A stretch of 64,000 nucleotides of DNA from Strongylocentrotus droebachiensis (lineage: Eukaryota; Echinodermata; Echinoidea; Camarodonta; Strongylocentrotidae): the NCBI GenBank assembly GCA_035222895.1, contig JAVYIG010000038.1, forward strand, positions 186,001 through 250,000. Reading direction: 5' to 3'. The notes below the pieces were generated by a model, which was not told the DNA's origin, did not search any database, and was given only the letters and a program-made list of their open reading frames with translations. The position numbers and the translations under genes were made by a program. This document shows, in pieces, positions 25,011 to 37,689 of this stretch. Numbering within the stretch: position 1 is the first letter of the stretch; each line of letters opens with the position of its first letter.

Positions 25011-26790
25011 ATTGGTGTAACATGTAATATGTGAAACATAATAAAACAACATGGTGTCGTTTACTGAAAGCCAGAAGGGCGTCAAGACTCTATAAAGAAG
25101 AAGTCTATGAGCAGGTACGGTCCTCCAGCTCTCAGCACACAACATAACAAGACATATCTGATTTATACATAGCAAGAATTTTAAAAACAATTTTGAATAA
25201 CATCATGTATATATTCAGGTATGAATATAAGTATGAATTTGAAACTGGAATAAGAGCAGCATCACAGTCGAAGTACGAGCAAAAAGAGAAAGAGAGCTCG
25301 AGCTCGAAGGACTATTAAAAGAGAAAAATATAGGGAAAGTTGATAAAGTCCAAAGGGAAAGTGGTGAGAACAGTGGTCACTATTCTGAAACCCTTGGACT
25401 GCTTTCCTGGACAAGTTTGACAGTACAGTTGCTTCTTTATTTAAAAACGGCAGTTTGAATAGTTTAAGATCATAGACGGCTACCGTACCGCATCAAGTAT
25501 TCACGAGGATGTATAGATAATGTGTATATAAGGGATACTTAAGATGCAGAATGGTAATGGGGTGGGCTTGTCGCAGGCATACCCGTTGATGCAATGCACA
25601 CTTGAAGCTTCAAGATAGCGGGGTGAGAGTGAATTAGATTCCGGCCTCGAGTACTGATCAAACAGAACACCGATGGTTTGTACAAATCGGCTCGAATTTC
25701 CTCGAGCAAAGACAGCTTGGCTAAGTCTTCCATCTTTCCTTGGTCGTGAAGTAAGAGAGAGAGGAAGTAAAAGGGTCAAAGGTTATTGTCACTTATGCGG
25801 TAACGCCATTAGAATATAAAACCATCGGGATTTATTTACGCGACCCTTACTCACGTCTGTGTCTTATTGATGAAACACTTGTTAATCACTGAAGACTATG
25901 AAGGAAGGAAAGTGTTCAAAAGTTAAAAGTTATACGGATATAATGTTTGTTATAAACCACAACCACCTTTTGAGTGCCTTTGAAATATATGACATCATTT
26001 TATGATCAGATTTTTTGTTTAATTCAAAACTGGAGAGCGTACCGATTTCTATCCTCAAGAGTATTTTAATGTTCCATAAATCAGGCAATTGATCTCAAAT
26101 CTATGTAATCATCAACTTAATCATTGTGATGATGTTTGGGATGATGTTAAAGTTAAAGATATCTTATGGGATCATGGTACCGATTGACATTATTTGATTC
26201 TATGTGTGGTTCATAATTATGACAGATTAAAAAAACTGTGGTAAAGAGCGATGGCACTAAAGGGAGTTACGATCTAATGAAGATTGTAAGATAACAGCAG
26301 ACAGGCGCAAGTTTTTTTTTAAACATCGCCACGAAAAGGTCAAAAGTTATTACTGAGTAACCAAGATTTCACTGATATATAATCGAAAAAACCTCGTCAC
26401 ACCAAATATACAATCGTGATAATTTTGAGCGAGCGTTATTCGCCCATCGTTTACTAAAATTTACATTTGATTTTAAATTTATTTATGAAAGTGTAGTATC
26501 GATTCTGATATTCAGATGTACGCGTATAGGTTGGGACAGACAAACACTGAATGCTTTTTATGTTATCTGATTTTGAGTGAATAGCCTCAAGGTTCTATAT
26601 GGGTAAACAAGTAGTCAAAAACCATTTTCAAAGGTTCAATATTATGCTTAACGCTGGACATTGTGTACGAACAGCTAAATATCTGAAGATGAGTTTTCCA
26701 TATCTCTGATGTTTTTTTCTCAACTGTGAGAACTTTTTCAAATGTGACACATGACATGAGAGAATAACGGAGAGGAGGGGCCGGGTTGGT

Positions 26791-27151
26791 CGAAAATGCC
26801 CAGAGAGGGAGAGAGAGGGCAAAGATATTTGTTTAGAGATTTCAATCTCCTATTAAATAGGAAACAGATTAATTATTCTCTTTTGAATTGAAACAACGAA
26901 AGGACAATGTTTTAAGAGCCGGAAAGACATAAACCTGTGTTTAAGTGCCGGAGTTAACGCCCTTCTGTGATTTGACGAAAATGCCCAGAGAGCGAAAGTG
27001 AAGGCAAAGATATATGTTTCGAAATGTCAATCTCCTATTTACTATGAAACAGATTAATTATTCTCTTTTTAATTGAAACAACAAAAGGACAACGTGTTAA
27101 AAGCCAGAAAGACATAAACCTGTGTTTAAGTGCCGGAGTTAACGCCCTTCT
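26791..27151. repeat. Tandem duplication, 185-bp period, two copies
   Basis: CGAAAATGCCCAGAGAG starts both copies (26791 and 26976). Both continue through CAAAGATAT, TCAATCTCCTATT, GAAACAGATTAATTATTCTC, GACATAAACCTGTGTTTAAG and GCCGGAGTTAACGCCCTTCT. The copies differ at roughly one base in ten and the junction has an 11-base linker. Confidence 0.85.
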
Positions 27152-29180
27152 TCCTCTCAGCAGGTGAATGTATTGAGTAGGAATAACCGGCTATTATGAC
27201 GGGGCATGTGTACTTGATTGAGTGGCATGTCTCGCTTGTAATGTCAAAGTGTTTGCTGTCTTAAGATGATAACCGACAGTCTCGATCGCTGAGGACAGAT
27301 GTAAGACACATCTCCCCAGTTTACCAGGGGCGACCTGCATGCTACCAGCGGAAGTAGGTATGATGGGATTGAGGATGGACATTTCGAAGGAGAATGAGCT
27401 CGATGAGTTGGTTTTTGCAGAAGGGATTTGTTAATGTGAATGTACATAATAGAAAAAATGAAATTAGAAATAATACCTTTTTAAAAATGTACGTTTTCAT
27501 GAGGTCTTGACTAAACATATGTATCTTGTGTTAGAGACAAGGGTCCTGGCATTGGCGCCATCGGAAAGGGGAGGGGGTAAGTTTAGCCTCCCCCTGGTAA
27601 TGCCTTATAGACTCCCAATTGTAAACCCTCCCGTCATGTTCATGCAATCAGCTTCTGTACATTGTTGTGGGTTGTTATTTTCATATAATGTAAAAAATAA
27701 AATCGACATTTTATTGTCCGAGATACGTTTTCATTTTAAATTCACCTTCTGGCAGAGTTTTTACTGGCTGAATGAATAAGAGACTTCTAATAAAGACAAT
27801 ATAATCTTAATGGGCCCCCTATTTCAAAAAACATCTTTCATTGATATCTAGTTTGCCTTTAAGTGTAGTGGTTTCTGCACTTATTGACACTATTCTACAA
27901 AGGAAAGCTCCCCCTTGGGCTTGAGAAAGTAACTCTGACATTCTAAGTGAAAGATTGACCTTTCCTGATGTGATTTTTTACCTTATTTCTTCCCTTATCT
28001 TTTACTTGAGTACATACAGTTTGCGCCTCAAAGCCCTCAAGACAATCCTTCTCATAACCTTTAAGGGTGCCTGCTATGCCAGTACACATGATGAATTACT
28101 GCCTGTACAGAGAGTTAGTTGAAGTCATGTTCAAAGCGAGCATGATTGATGCTCTCTGTTTCATATAATTCAATGTTATTCCGTGGGGGAAAAGATAATA
28201 TATTATCTGCGCTGTACCTTAATTCCATTTGAATATATATTCGTTGACACACTATCGCTCTAGTGGAGAAAAATTATGGAGCACAGGGTAGTCATAAATT
28301 CAATTTGAATGAGGGGGGATTCGACGAACCGTTTTGAAACATTTGTGATGAGAGAAACATGATTTCTATGCCAAATTAGTACGGTAGTGTGAGGAGAATT
28401 TGATGAATCGATAACGAAGAAAGAGCAATGTTTTACTGGGTCAGATTTCAAGGGCGCAAAATAAAACGTCTGATTTCGCAAGAAGGCTGTTAGAGCTATG
28501 TGTTGTCAGTGGCAGGAAGTACCTTCTGGCAGGCAGTCGATAATAAGGTACGATCAAATTAAATATTAGTTCAATATAGGAAAGAAGGGACAGAAAAGGA
28601 AACAAAATTTGAGAGAAGGAGAGAAAAGATCGAATTTGCTCACGAATACCATGCCTAGGGAGTAGTTTTGACCCCTTTTTTTTTATTTTTATTTTTTACT
28701 CGAACAGTCTCTTCGAAATTGAAGAATTCGGACATACAATTTGAAGGGCAGAATCAAATAAATGCCCCAATTCAAACATCGCCTTCTTGGAAAGGAGGGG
28801 GGGGGGGGTACGTGAATATTAATACAATTATGGGGGTAATAATAGATGTATTTTAAAATCATTGTTAGCACTTCAAAAGAAGACCCTTGCACATGGTATA
28901 CATAATTGTGCCTTCGATACTGTTGCTTCAGGTCTGTTTGCTTTTCGTTTGTTTTCTCGTTTGTTAGTTTGTTTGATTTGTTGTTGTTCATTTTGTAGTC
29001 ATTCACATAACGTTTTTCTAAGTCCACACTGCAATTTATATTATGGTCATGTAATGTTTCGTTCTGTAGGCAATTCGTTTTTTTCCCTCCAAAGCTGTGA
29101 TACTATTTTCTCAACACTATACTCTTCACCTATATCTTGCCATTATGCTGTTTATGCATGCCATACACTCCATTGATACT
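27152..29180. other. Intergenic, no gene seen
   Basis: No coding signal. A G run lies at 28796-28808. Frames of 60-112 codons are unsupported. Confidence 0.5.
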
Positions 29181-29455
29181 ATGTTGCAGTCCTCTTCTTT
29201 TCCTCTCTTCTTTTCTCCTTCTCCAAGCTCTCTATCATCCTCTCCTCTTTGCCTATCCCTTTCTTCCTTTCTTCCTTTCTCCCATTTATAATGTATAATT
29301 GTATTTATGTATTCGGGCGTACCCACTACAAGCTATGCTTTTCGGGTTTCGCGCCTTCTTCCTTGTAATACAAGTTCTTTAATTATATTTATGTTCCTAC
29401 TTATAAATTGTATTGTTTAGAAGAAAATAAATGTTCATTTGAATTGACTTGAATT
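29180..29455 (+). repeat. LINE-like 3' UTR and tail
   Basis: After a CT-rich stretch come TTATAATGTATAATTGTATT, TACAAGCTATGCTTTTCGGG and TTTCGCGCCTTCTTCCTTG, and finally AAAATAAATGTTCATTTGAA. A pyrimidine-rich stretch, a CGGGTTTCGCGCC-type motif and an AATAAATGTTCAATTGAATTG-type ending are characteristic of CR1/L2-like LINE 3' ends in deuterostomes. No ORF remains. Confidence 0.45.
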
Positions 29456-29551
29456 CACATATTTCGAAGATATGGCGTGATTCTTATCTGAAACACTACA
29501 CGATCACATAATATATAAATGTCTCAGTGGAAATAACCAGAGAAATCTTAG

Positions 29552-29755
29552 CAGGGGCGGATCAAGGTTTTTGTAAAATTGGGGGCATAATTCAAAAACT
29601 ATTCTGATGAAAAAAAATCTTAGTTATTATATTTCAGATGCATTTTAAGCTCAACATTTTGGAGAGGGTAACTTGTTCCTATTGTACCAAACGTTCCTCA
29701 CATTGAAATTAAAAGGAGGCACACACGAGTTGCACCCCCCCCCCCACCTCTGGTG
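29552..29755. mobile_element. GGGGCGGATC-type dispersed element
   Basis: It begins CAGGGGCGGATCAAGG, related to the ends at 61817 and 60377, and ends in a C run before CACCTCTGGTGATC. It belongs to the family discussed at 61817-62378. Confidence 0.4.
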
Positions 29756-30189
29756 ATCTTAGACAGAATCTGGGTTGAAGTACGGCCTCTGCTTTCCTTG
29801 CTGATAAAGTATATCTTTATCCCACGGTCTACATGTATAGTGTCCGCCGACACGCCAAGTATATTACGGAACAACAACCCTCTACGATAACCTTTCTCTT
29901 TCTATCCATATTACTCCTATCATTCTTGATTTAACAATTATCGGGTCGGATTCGGGAAATTAATCAATCAAAACCGGAGCTCAACATCACTAACACACAT
30001 GCCCATATCGCAATTTCACCGTCTTCCGGACTCTCATAACATAATAAATGTCTGCAAAACGCCGTGGAGGCGGTGGAATTCCATCGCCACTAAACAAAGA
30101 GAATCTAATTTGCACAACGATATGTTTTGTATCAGTAATCGCCGAAAGTACTGCATTGACAGGTGGGTAGATTGTCTAACGTGACGATT

Positions 30190-30490
30190 AGATCCCCATT
30201 CACACCGACGATTTTTCCTCTCGACCCTACGAAATGTATGAAGATCGAGCGTGGTTCTTAAGATGTGCTTACGACGTTCGTACGGCCGCCTTACGAAGAG
30301 AGGGTTTCGTACGAATTTGAAAGAAAAAAATCTTGGAAATGACCATCGACCAGTCTGCGAACTTACAAACGGTCTACGAACGGTCTACGAACGCTGGTTT
30401 CGTACGGCATTCTCGAGAAGATCTTACGAAATGGTCTGAAAATCGTTCGTACGGCGTTCGTAGCAGTTTGTAATGGTATTTGTGACCGAG
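30190..30490. repeat. Repeat dense in the palindrome-like word TACGAACG/CGTTCGTA
   Basis: At least eight occurrences of TACGAA, ACGAACG or CGTTCGTACG on both strands in 300 bp, far above chance for this AT-rich context. The edges read CCATTCACACCGACG and ATTTGTGACCGAGGC. Probably a nonautonomous DNA element with internal subrepeats. Confidence 0.45.
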
Positions 30491-30558
30491 GCTTTACTCC
30501 GAGGTTGTAGGACACCTGCTTATGTGACAACCGACTCTGGGCCCAACACTTAACGGCA

Positions 30559-30651
30559 ACTAACCCTTACCCTAACTGTTACCTGAAATCTCTCCTCAAA
30601 CCCAATCGCAATCCTAACCCAAACCCTAACCAAAATCGATCCTAAAACCCA
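30559..30651 (-). repeat. Degenerate interstitial telomere-like tract (CCCTAA on plus)
   Basis: CTAACCCTTACCCTAACTG, then AATCCTAACCCAAACCCTAA and TCCTAAAACCC. The unit is close to CCCTAA with many substitutions. Confidence 0.55.
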
Positions 30652-31572
30652 ATTATAATCCTAAGTCTATCCTAAATATATCTCAATTTTTTCGACGAGA
30701 CGAACCCCGGGCCATTTGTCCCCGGACCAAGTCTCTGATCACCAATAGCGAATGGAAAAGAATCACTCGTATTGGAGTCGATTCTGAGGTGAGACCGAGG
30801 TTTTTGCTTTGCAGCAGGTGGACGTGTCACTTTGCACACGAGGAAGTTTTACTAAATTCATGACGCGTTCAGGACATATCATTAACAAATTGTCAATAAC
30901 AGCAGTTTTCTTATATAACGGTGATATGTTTAGATCGCTGCCAGACATTGCATGCTCCCCCGGCGATGGTCGATAAGAGAAGATGGTATCTAAAGGGCAA
31001 ACAGACTGGACTTTCTGCTCCTACGACGGCCATTGCTCAAATTGTGATCCAACTACAAACAGCTTTGAGCAGAATCTCATGTGGAGTTAGATATTTAAAA
31101 AGTATGGGGTGTCAGGTATGCTGTGCCCCCCACCACCGAAGTGTCGGAGACTTGGTTATTTTACGCAACTAAATTATTACAACACATTTTCGTTTCGTTT
31201 CTATTTACTTTTGTTTATATTGTTATAACTATTCATATTATAATGCGGTACCTTCGAAGAACTGGTCGAAGTCTCTTCAACAAGGCTGTACATCCCCAGA
31301 GATCAGGACATAGTGACCGACACCTTTTCATGATCATCAAGTAAAAAAAGGCATATCATCATCTATTAAATGTTACAGATGTCATTTAATTATGTCGTAA
31401 TCATTTGATTTTATTTCACAAATTAAAAACATTATTCAATTTAAAATTAAGAGTTCAAAGGTACAAAGGTAGTCTATCATAAGGATCTCCGACACGATAA
31501 AAAAATGCTCTGATCAATTTCCCTTTTTGCATATTGTCTAAAGACATATACCAGATTGGATTTTGCAGGGCG

Positions 31573-31623
31573 CAGGGGGGGGGGGGAGGGGGGGGGGGGG
31601 GGAGGGGGGGAGGGGGGGGGGAG
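31573..31623. repeat. Poly-G tract broken by single A residues
   Basis: About 50 bases of G with four single A interruptions. Strong G-quadruplex potential. Confidence 0.9.
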
Positions 31624-31789
31624 TCCACCAATGCATTTCTTCATTAAATGCAAGGAGAAATTTCAAGGAGGCGACATCAAAGGCGACTCAACCAGCAGCC
31701 ATCGCTTAAATCTAATCGAGTGTATGATAGCTGTGTAGCTGTGATACGGTCGTGGTCAGTAGGCCAAGCGTGAGCGGTCAGCAGGCAGG

Positions 31790-31845
31790 AAAGTGGCGTA
31801 GCTACAGGGGTGCAGGGGGCATGCGCCCCTCAAATAAACCCTTTA
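31790..31845. repeat. GTGGCGTAGCTACAGGGG dispersed element fragment
   Basis: AAGTGGCGTAGCTACAGGGG followed by GCAGGGGGCATGCGCCCCT is a word set found at the ends of dispersed elements in marine invertebrates. It is related in style to 59170 (GCGCGTAGCCAGG). Confidence 0.4.
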
Positions 31846-32088
31846 AGTAGATACTCTGAAAGAGAAAAGGACAGAATGAGAGAGACAGAGACTAAAGATA
31901 GAGAAGGCATCATGACATTATTATATGACGATATGACCGCCTCCTACACCCTCCCTCTTATCAAGCTAATCTCTGGTTTTGTTAATTCGTATTTCATTCA
32001 CTTGGTGAGAATAGTGTTACCTGCGATGCTAGTGCAGCTCTTAATGATTGGACCAACTTCATTGAGACCATCAAGGGGAGAAATGGAG

Positions 32089-32089
<1 letters not shown>

Positions 32090-32143
<54 letters not shown>

Positions 32144-32155
32144 AAGGGGAAGGGA
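32090..32155. repeat. (GATA)n/(GA)n microsatellite
   Basis: AGATAGATAGATAGATAGAG leads into a (GA)n run to about 32131 and a GA-rich tail. Confidence 0.85.
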
Positions 32156-32159
32156 ACGT

Positions 32160-33840
32160 GAGCAAAAGATACCACATAGAACCCCCTCTTCTTAATCAAT
32201 GGCTTTGTAAATTCACATTTCATCCACTGAGCAAGATCATGCCAGGGTCCTATCCAATATCACCGGTACTCCCTTAATGGTTTGACCCATGCTTCGCCAC
32301 TGCGTAAAGTTAATAACTACAGCGTAGGATTGTAGAGACGTGAAGCCTTCGTGACAAGTCCATTGGTAATGTCCACTCCTGATATGGACTCCAACAGAGA
32401 ACACAAGTGCGATATTGATTAATGACCATGGATCTCAATCAGAACAGACAGCCGTGTTATGATGGATAGTACATGTAGTCGGACGCCATTGATGCGATTA
32501 CGTAATATGTTTATATAAACTATGATGCAATGAAACTGCAAAATCTTATATTTTTTTTGTAATGTTTGAACTTATTCATATCCAGGACGAATCTTATTGC
32601 CGAATGCTTCCTTTTCTTCGGTTAATATCTACAGTGGAGATACAATAAGCACTTTTAGATGAAAAGTGCATCATCAGCCTTTCGGTTCGCCTAACATTTG
32701 GAAGCAATGCTGTGGCAAGGCTATGATAAAATACTCATTCCTCTTGATATCTCTAAGGGCGTTATTACGGAGTATCTGTAAGAAATACCATATTATATAG
32801 GACATAGTTATACAATTTCCGGTGCCCCTTCCTTGTTTGAACAATGTCATGAAGCCATTGTCATCAAACAGAGACGCACGCATGCGCACTCACTCCAATC
32901 GCATTCCAATCATAGCGAAAAAAGTCTTGTAGTTCACCGTTGATGATTGAATGTAATTGTTATTGTCCATAAATATCAACGACCAGTAGCATAAAAATCC
33001 TGCATATGCCCCTGTTCACATCAGACGTGGTCTAACGTAGATACGAACATGTGCCATCTGTTTTCTAATGCGCATGATTCATCCTGAAAACTCCACAGAC
33101 TCCCCAATATTTGTTCATGTTGTTGTCTAATTAGATAAGTTCACAGAAATGGGGTTGAAAACAAGAGCATTCATTTCATGAGTCGCGGTAATTACACTTA
33201 AGGCGGATTTCGAATCCATTGCAATAACTCGTCAAAATAAGAATTATCGCTCGTAAATACAGCATAAAATTAATAATCTTTCTCTCTTCTATTTAAAAGC
33301 AATCTTTCTACATGATCGTTTGAAACATACATATTCCCGTGCATCAATGGGATATTTTACATTTGATTCATTTACGTGTTGATACATTTTCCGATACAAT
33401 ACATGATATTCTATAGTATGTGAAATTAAGTTACATGCGTATTATAATGTTTATTTGCGTAAGAAGTAAACCCTACACACGGAAGGCGTTAAGGCAAATT
33501 TATCACCCTTCTGGCTGGTGATAAACTTGTTTTCATTTTCACAGTGTCATTTTAATGTGGACTGTATGACTTTCTTAAAGATAATACTTAAATCCAAGCA
33601 TTTATTTTCTTCGAAAGCCTGGCTATATCATCCAAAAAACAAAATACCACTTTTGGCCATCCTCATTAAAAGTGAAGAACAGACTACAAGTAAACATGTC
33701 TTCAAAATATCATAAAATTAGGAACTCAAGATCTGTAAATGGAAAGACTTCAGTATGAATTAAAACTCTAAGGAGTCTAGGCCTTAATAACAGTTGTTTC
33801 TATCTTGACTGTGAATATTATAATCTTGTTATTAACGGAA
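32160..33840. other. Intergenic, no gene seen
   Basis: AT-rich and without recognisable coding, RNA or repeat structure beyond short poly-T runs. Confidence 0.5.
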
Positions 33841-33845
33841 CGCAT

Positions 33846-34158
33846 AACAATTCGTAGAATCAATAATGTTGACGTGCACCAATTTGAAATTTGATATTTA
33901 ACAGCAATCCGTTGTTACGTGGTAAACACCGGGGGTAAACAGGTCTTGTTCAGGCTTATCTGTTTTCAAAATATCACAACAGTATCAAAACTATGTTAAA
34001 ACATGAACGCAAAATCTTTATACAATTCGTAGAATCAATAATGCTGATAAACACCAATATTCATGAGCTTTATCAGCGATCCGTTATTACTTGGTAAACA
34101 GGCCTTGTTCAGGCTTATCTACTGCTTCAAAATATCACAACAGTATCAAAACTTTCAC
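33846..34158. repeat. Tandem duplication, two copies of about 150 bp
   Basis: ACAATTCGTAGAATCAATAA begins both copies (33848 and 34022). Both then run through GATCCGTT/AATCCGTT, TTGTTCAGGCTTATCT and CAAAATATCACAACAGTATC with several indels. The first copy is longer by about 20 bp. Confidence 0.8.
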
Positions 34159-34913
34159 ACAGTGGCGATTCATTAGATTCATCTTTGCTTTCTGTTTCTG
34201 TTTTATCTCAGATTGGACGTGTAAACAAGAAGGTGAAAATGTAAAGCATACGTTTAATGTAGGATCATATCTGGAAGCTATACGTGGAATTCCTTCTTCA
34301 GCCGTGAAACCCAACTTACCCAAGTATTCATTTAGCGCATGTTTAGAATCATGTAATTGGATTTTCTTAGAAAGCAAGACAAACATACTTGTAAAAGCAT
34401 GGTGAGATGTGTAACATACGTAGAAGTGGTATATGGGGCGGAAAATAGTATCAATATCTCTATCTACCCGTAGCTCGCTGTTCATTAGAGATAATATATA
34501 GCAGTTTTCATTATGAAATCCAAACTGAACCAATTTAAGAACCAAATATAAACCGAACACCGTTCATTGACTGACTACCTCTGTGACAGATGACTATTCG
34601 TTTCAAGGAAAACAAAACAAATATACGTCGCAAACCGAGAAACCGTGCGCGACGATGATGATATGCTGCTTTTCAGTCATAGTTTACACAAGCACCACGT
34701 ACGCTGTATATGAATCATACTCGCAGCGTATATCCTGTCATGAAAGTTTGTTGCTCAGAGACTGCTGGTGAGATTTCATCCCTGTGCAATAATATTTTGA
34801 CGGCATATTCGAGAGTTCGTCATTCTGCATGAGCTACAACTACAAGGCTTTATGTAGGAGGTAGACATGGAGGAAATACCCAGTGGGTAAACAAAATACA
34901 ATCCCATACAACT

Positions 34914-35061
34914 GGGCCCCATTTCACAAAACTTTTCATCAGTGACAAATTACAGCTTTGTTATAAGCTACTGAAATCCTTGCTTCTGATTGGTTATCAG
35001 CAGATTGGTAACTTATTTTTGTCATTTGTCATTGAAAAAAAGGCTTTGTGAAACGGGTCCC
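34914..35061. mobile_element. 148-bp terminal-inverted-repeat element (MITE)
   Basis: Left end GGGCCCCATTTCACAAAAC and right end GCTTTGTGAAACGGGTCCC are imperfect inverted repeats. This GGGCCC-CATTTCACAAA-type terminus is shared in spirit with the ends of the 47889-48067 element. No target duplication was seen and no ORF fits. Confidence 0.55.
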
Positions 35062-35454
35062 TGGCGTTAATTTTTATATGTCACATCTTCCTATTGTTAA
35101 TGATTGGATCTACATTCATATTGACTCAAGAAGTAGGCTCAATTACCGACACATTAAGACAATGAAATATATAGAATGTGAACGTGTTCATGTTAAAGAA
35201 ATATATAATTTCTACATTTTGTTAGGAAAGGGGAGGGACGTTTCTTTATACCCTATTTTCCAAGTAGTCGGTGAGGTTGAATACCCTTTTCCCTAAACAA
35301 TTACGAATTTCTTTTAGTTTTTATGTCTTGCTCTTTTGTGAATAATGATAATAGAAAGTTTGATTGATGATGATTCTATACAGGTATTAGTTGTGTTCTT
35401 ACAATTAAGTGTTAAATAAGTGCCCGGAAATTTCCATCTTCCTAAGTTTAAGAC

Positions 35455-35720
35455 CATGCGTAATGATGTTGGTATACTTTACATATTCTAAATCAGAATG
35501 TTCACACGTTCACATCAGTATTGTAAAGGCCTACAGGCAGTTTATTATTTTTACATCACGGAGCCTTTTCTTATTCTCTGGTGAGTCTTTGTGTGAATTT
35601 ATAAAATCCTTTCATTCATGCATTATGTTGTTTGTATATGTATTCCAAATTCATAATGTTGGAACGTTCACATCATTTCACATGAAGCCATTTTTTATTC
35701 CCTTATGAGTCATTTTGTGA
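35455..35720. repeat. Diverged local duplication
   Basis: CATGCGTAATGATGTTGGTA..TTCACACGTTCACATCA near 35455 and CATGCATTATGTTGTTTGTA..GAACGTTCACATCA near 35618 are followed by similar GAGTC(T)TTTTGTGAA segments. The two copies are clearly related but strongly diverged. Confidence 0.45.
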
Positions 35721-36643
35721 AGACAAGAATATCTTCATTTAATCTAATAATGTAATATCAAATTTGCGTCCAAGATTAGATATACTCGCACACCCCATAG
35801 TACATGTACATGTCATATGAAAATTGCTTTGGCTAACACATGTCAATTCAGCGAGGTTTTTTAAACTACGGGGAAAATCAAAACGTTGCCGATTGACATC
35901 AGAGTTCATTGACTCTAAATCTGGTAGCTTGTTGTGTTTTGCATCGAGTTTTTATTTATATCTCGTCGGCACGTGATGTAGTAATGATGAGATTAAAAGG
36001 AGAGGAGTGAAGCGCGTGTGCCGAACAGCAGCTGTGTCTGATGGCAGCCAGGCCATCGCAAGGCGAGTCTGTAATGCCGTACTTTCCGCCATTACTGAAA
36101 ATCCCGGAATGCTTCGCAGAACATGACTGACAAAACGATTATACAGGGAGTCTATCGCCTCTGCATATACGATAGTATTGATGTTTCCTGCGTTTGATAG
36201 GGGTAAAATGATGAAAGGAAGCAAGAAAATTGTTTTATTTCAGTCAACACCTAGGCGAACTGATATCAAATTTACTGAAAAATTATTATCTAAATTGACT
36301 AATCTAATTGACTTTCCAAACATTTCAAAGATATGTCAAATGACTTGATTTGCATTGGCAATATACCCAAGTTTCACTCCATACGTCTCATTAAAAAACA
36401 ATACATTATTGGTGATTAGGCTTACACCTGTGTTATGAGATTTGCTTTATTCCCGACATTACTAATTTGAAAATTCCGTGTTCCATACTAGAGGGTTGAA
36501 ATTGGTTTGAGAAAAAAAAAGTGCAATAGATTTCTGCCATCTCCGTGAAACCTATCTCCCAGTCTTTAGTGAGAATATATACCAAAAGTGGGAAATCAGG
36601 AGTTGAAAGTTGTGTAAGTATTAAGTGGTGAAGGATGGCATAT

Positions 36644-36671
36644 CCATGGAGTTAGGCTAGTAACTCCATGG
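36644..36671. repeat. Short perfect hairpin
   Basis: CCATGGAGTTA and TAACTCCATGG are exact inverted copies with a 6-base loop. Confidence 0.7.
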
Positions 36672-36929
36672 CATATCAAAGGATACCATCAGTGAAAACA
36701 GACAGGAAAATCAGTCAAAATAAATGCAGCTAGCAAATATTAAGTGGAATAAAAGAGTTTGAGAGATGTTTAGAAGAATCAAATGTTGTTGTTTTTTAAA
36801 ACTTAGATCTCTCCCCCTAAACTGCATTACCCATTTTGTCTTGATTTGAAAGAAATCTCGAGGAAGTGCCAGGTAGATCTAACAGACAAACAAATTTAGA
36901 GTTTGGTAGTGGTAGTATTAGTAGTATTT

Positions 36930-37147
36930 GTTGTAGAAGCTGAAGATGATGAAGAAGGAAAAGAACAAGAAAAAAGAGGTAGAAGAAAAAGAACAAGTAT
37001 AAGAAAAGAAGAAAAAGAACAAGAAGAACAAGGGGAACAAGAAGAAAAACAAGAAGAACAAGAAGAACAAGAAGAACAAGAAGAACAAGAAGAACAAGAA
37101 GAACAAGAAGAACAAGAAGAAGAACAAGAAGAACAAAAACAACAACA
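36930..37147. repeat. (GAAGAACAA)n minisatellite
   Basis: Units AAGAACAAG and AAGAAGAACAAG repeat in register, becoming a nearly pure 9-bp repeat at about 37045-37115. It translates as Glu/Gln-rich in one frame, which is simply the repeat. Confidence 0.9.
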
Positions 37148-37350
37148 GTAAGATAAAACTATTATGTTCAGTAAAGTCATGGCGCCTTCTTAATGTATGG
37201 TGTCTTCTAAAAGATAAACTATAATACGGAGAAACAGTATATAGACGATTGAATGTACCGGAGTCATCTCCCCAGAGATACATGTTCACTGCTCTCATTA
37301 AAGTGCTGGGTACTAGATTCTGTCCAATGAAAGTAGAATGCTGCAATTAC

Positions 37351-37351
<1 letters not shown>

Positions 37352-37383
<32 letters not shown>
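37352..37383. repeat. (GA)n microsatellite
   Basis: Pure GA run of about 30 bp. Confidence 0.9.
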
Positions 37384-37385
<2 letters not shown>

Positions 37386-37689
37386 AAAATAGAAAAGAAG
37401 AGGCAAAATGGTGAATTGATATAGAGATCCCGATAGAGATATCAGGCGTGGAAAAGTTGAAAACAGAATGAGAAGAAGAGAGAGGGAGGGAGGTGGGTTG
37501 GAGGAAGAGTAGGGGCTGAAAAGGATTCATAATTATGAAGAGATGAGATTAACTATAAATTATGTACGGAAGGGAGCCTAACATTGACGCGCGAACAAGA
37601 AAAGGTAATATTATTTGTGTTTTTTTATGAATGAGACAGCCACAGAGAAAAGGGAGGAGAGAAAGACAGACAGACATGCAGAGACAAAC

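Noticed and set aside
30983..31090. 35-codon Cys-containing frame (WTFCSYDGHCSNCD segment)
   Set aside because: Four cysteines in a short span caught the eye, but it is too short and has no signal peptide or splice context.
34135..34560. 141-codon frame on the minus strand
   Set aside because: Composition like the flanks, overlaps the end of a duplicated noncoding segment, and no recognisable motif.
36903..37346. Glu/Gln-rich and Cys/Ser- or Phe/Leu-rich frames
   Set aside because: All are translations of the 9-bp minisatellite in different frames.
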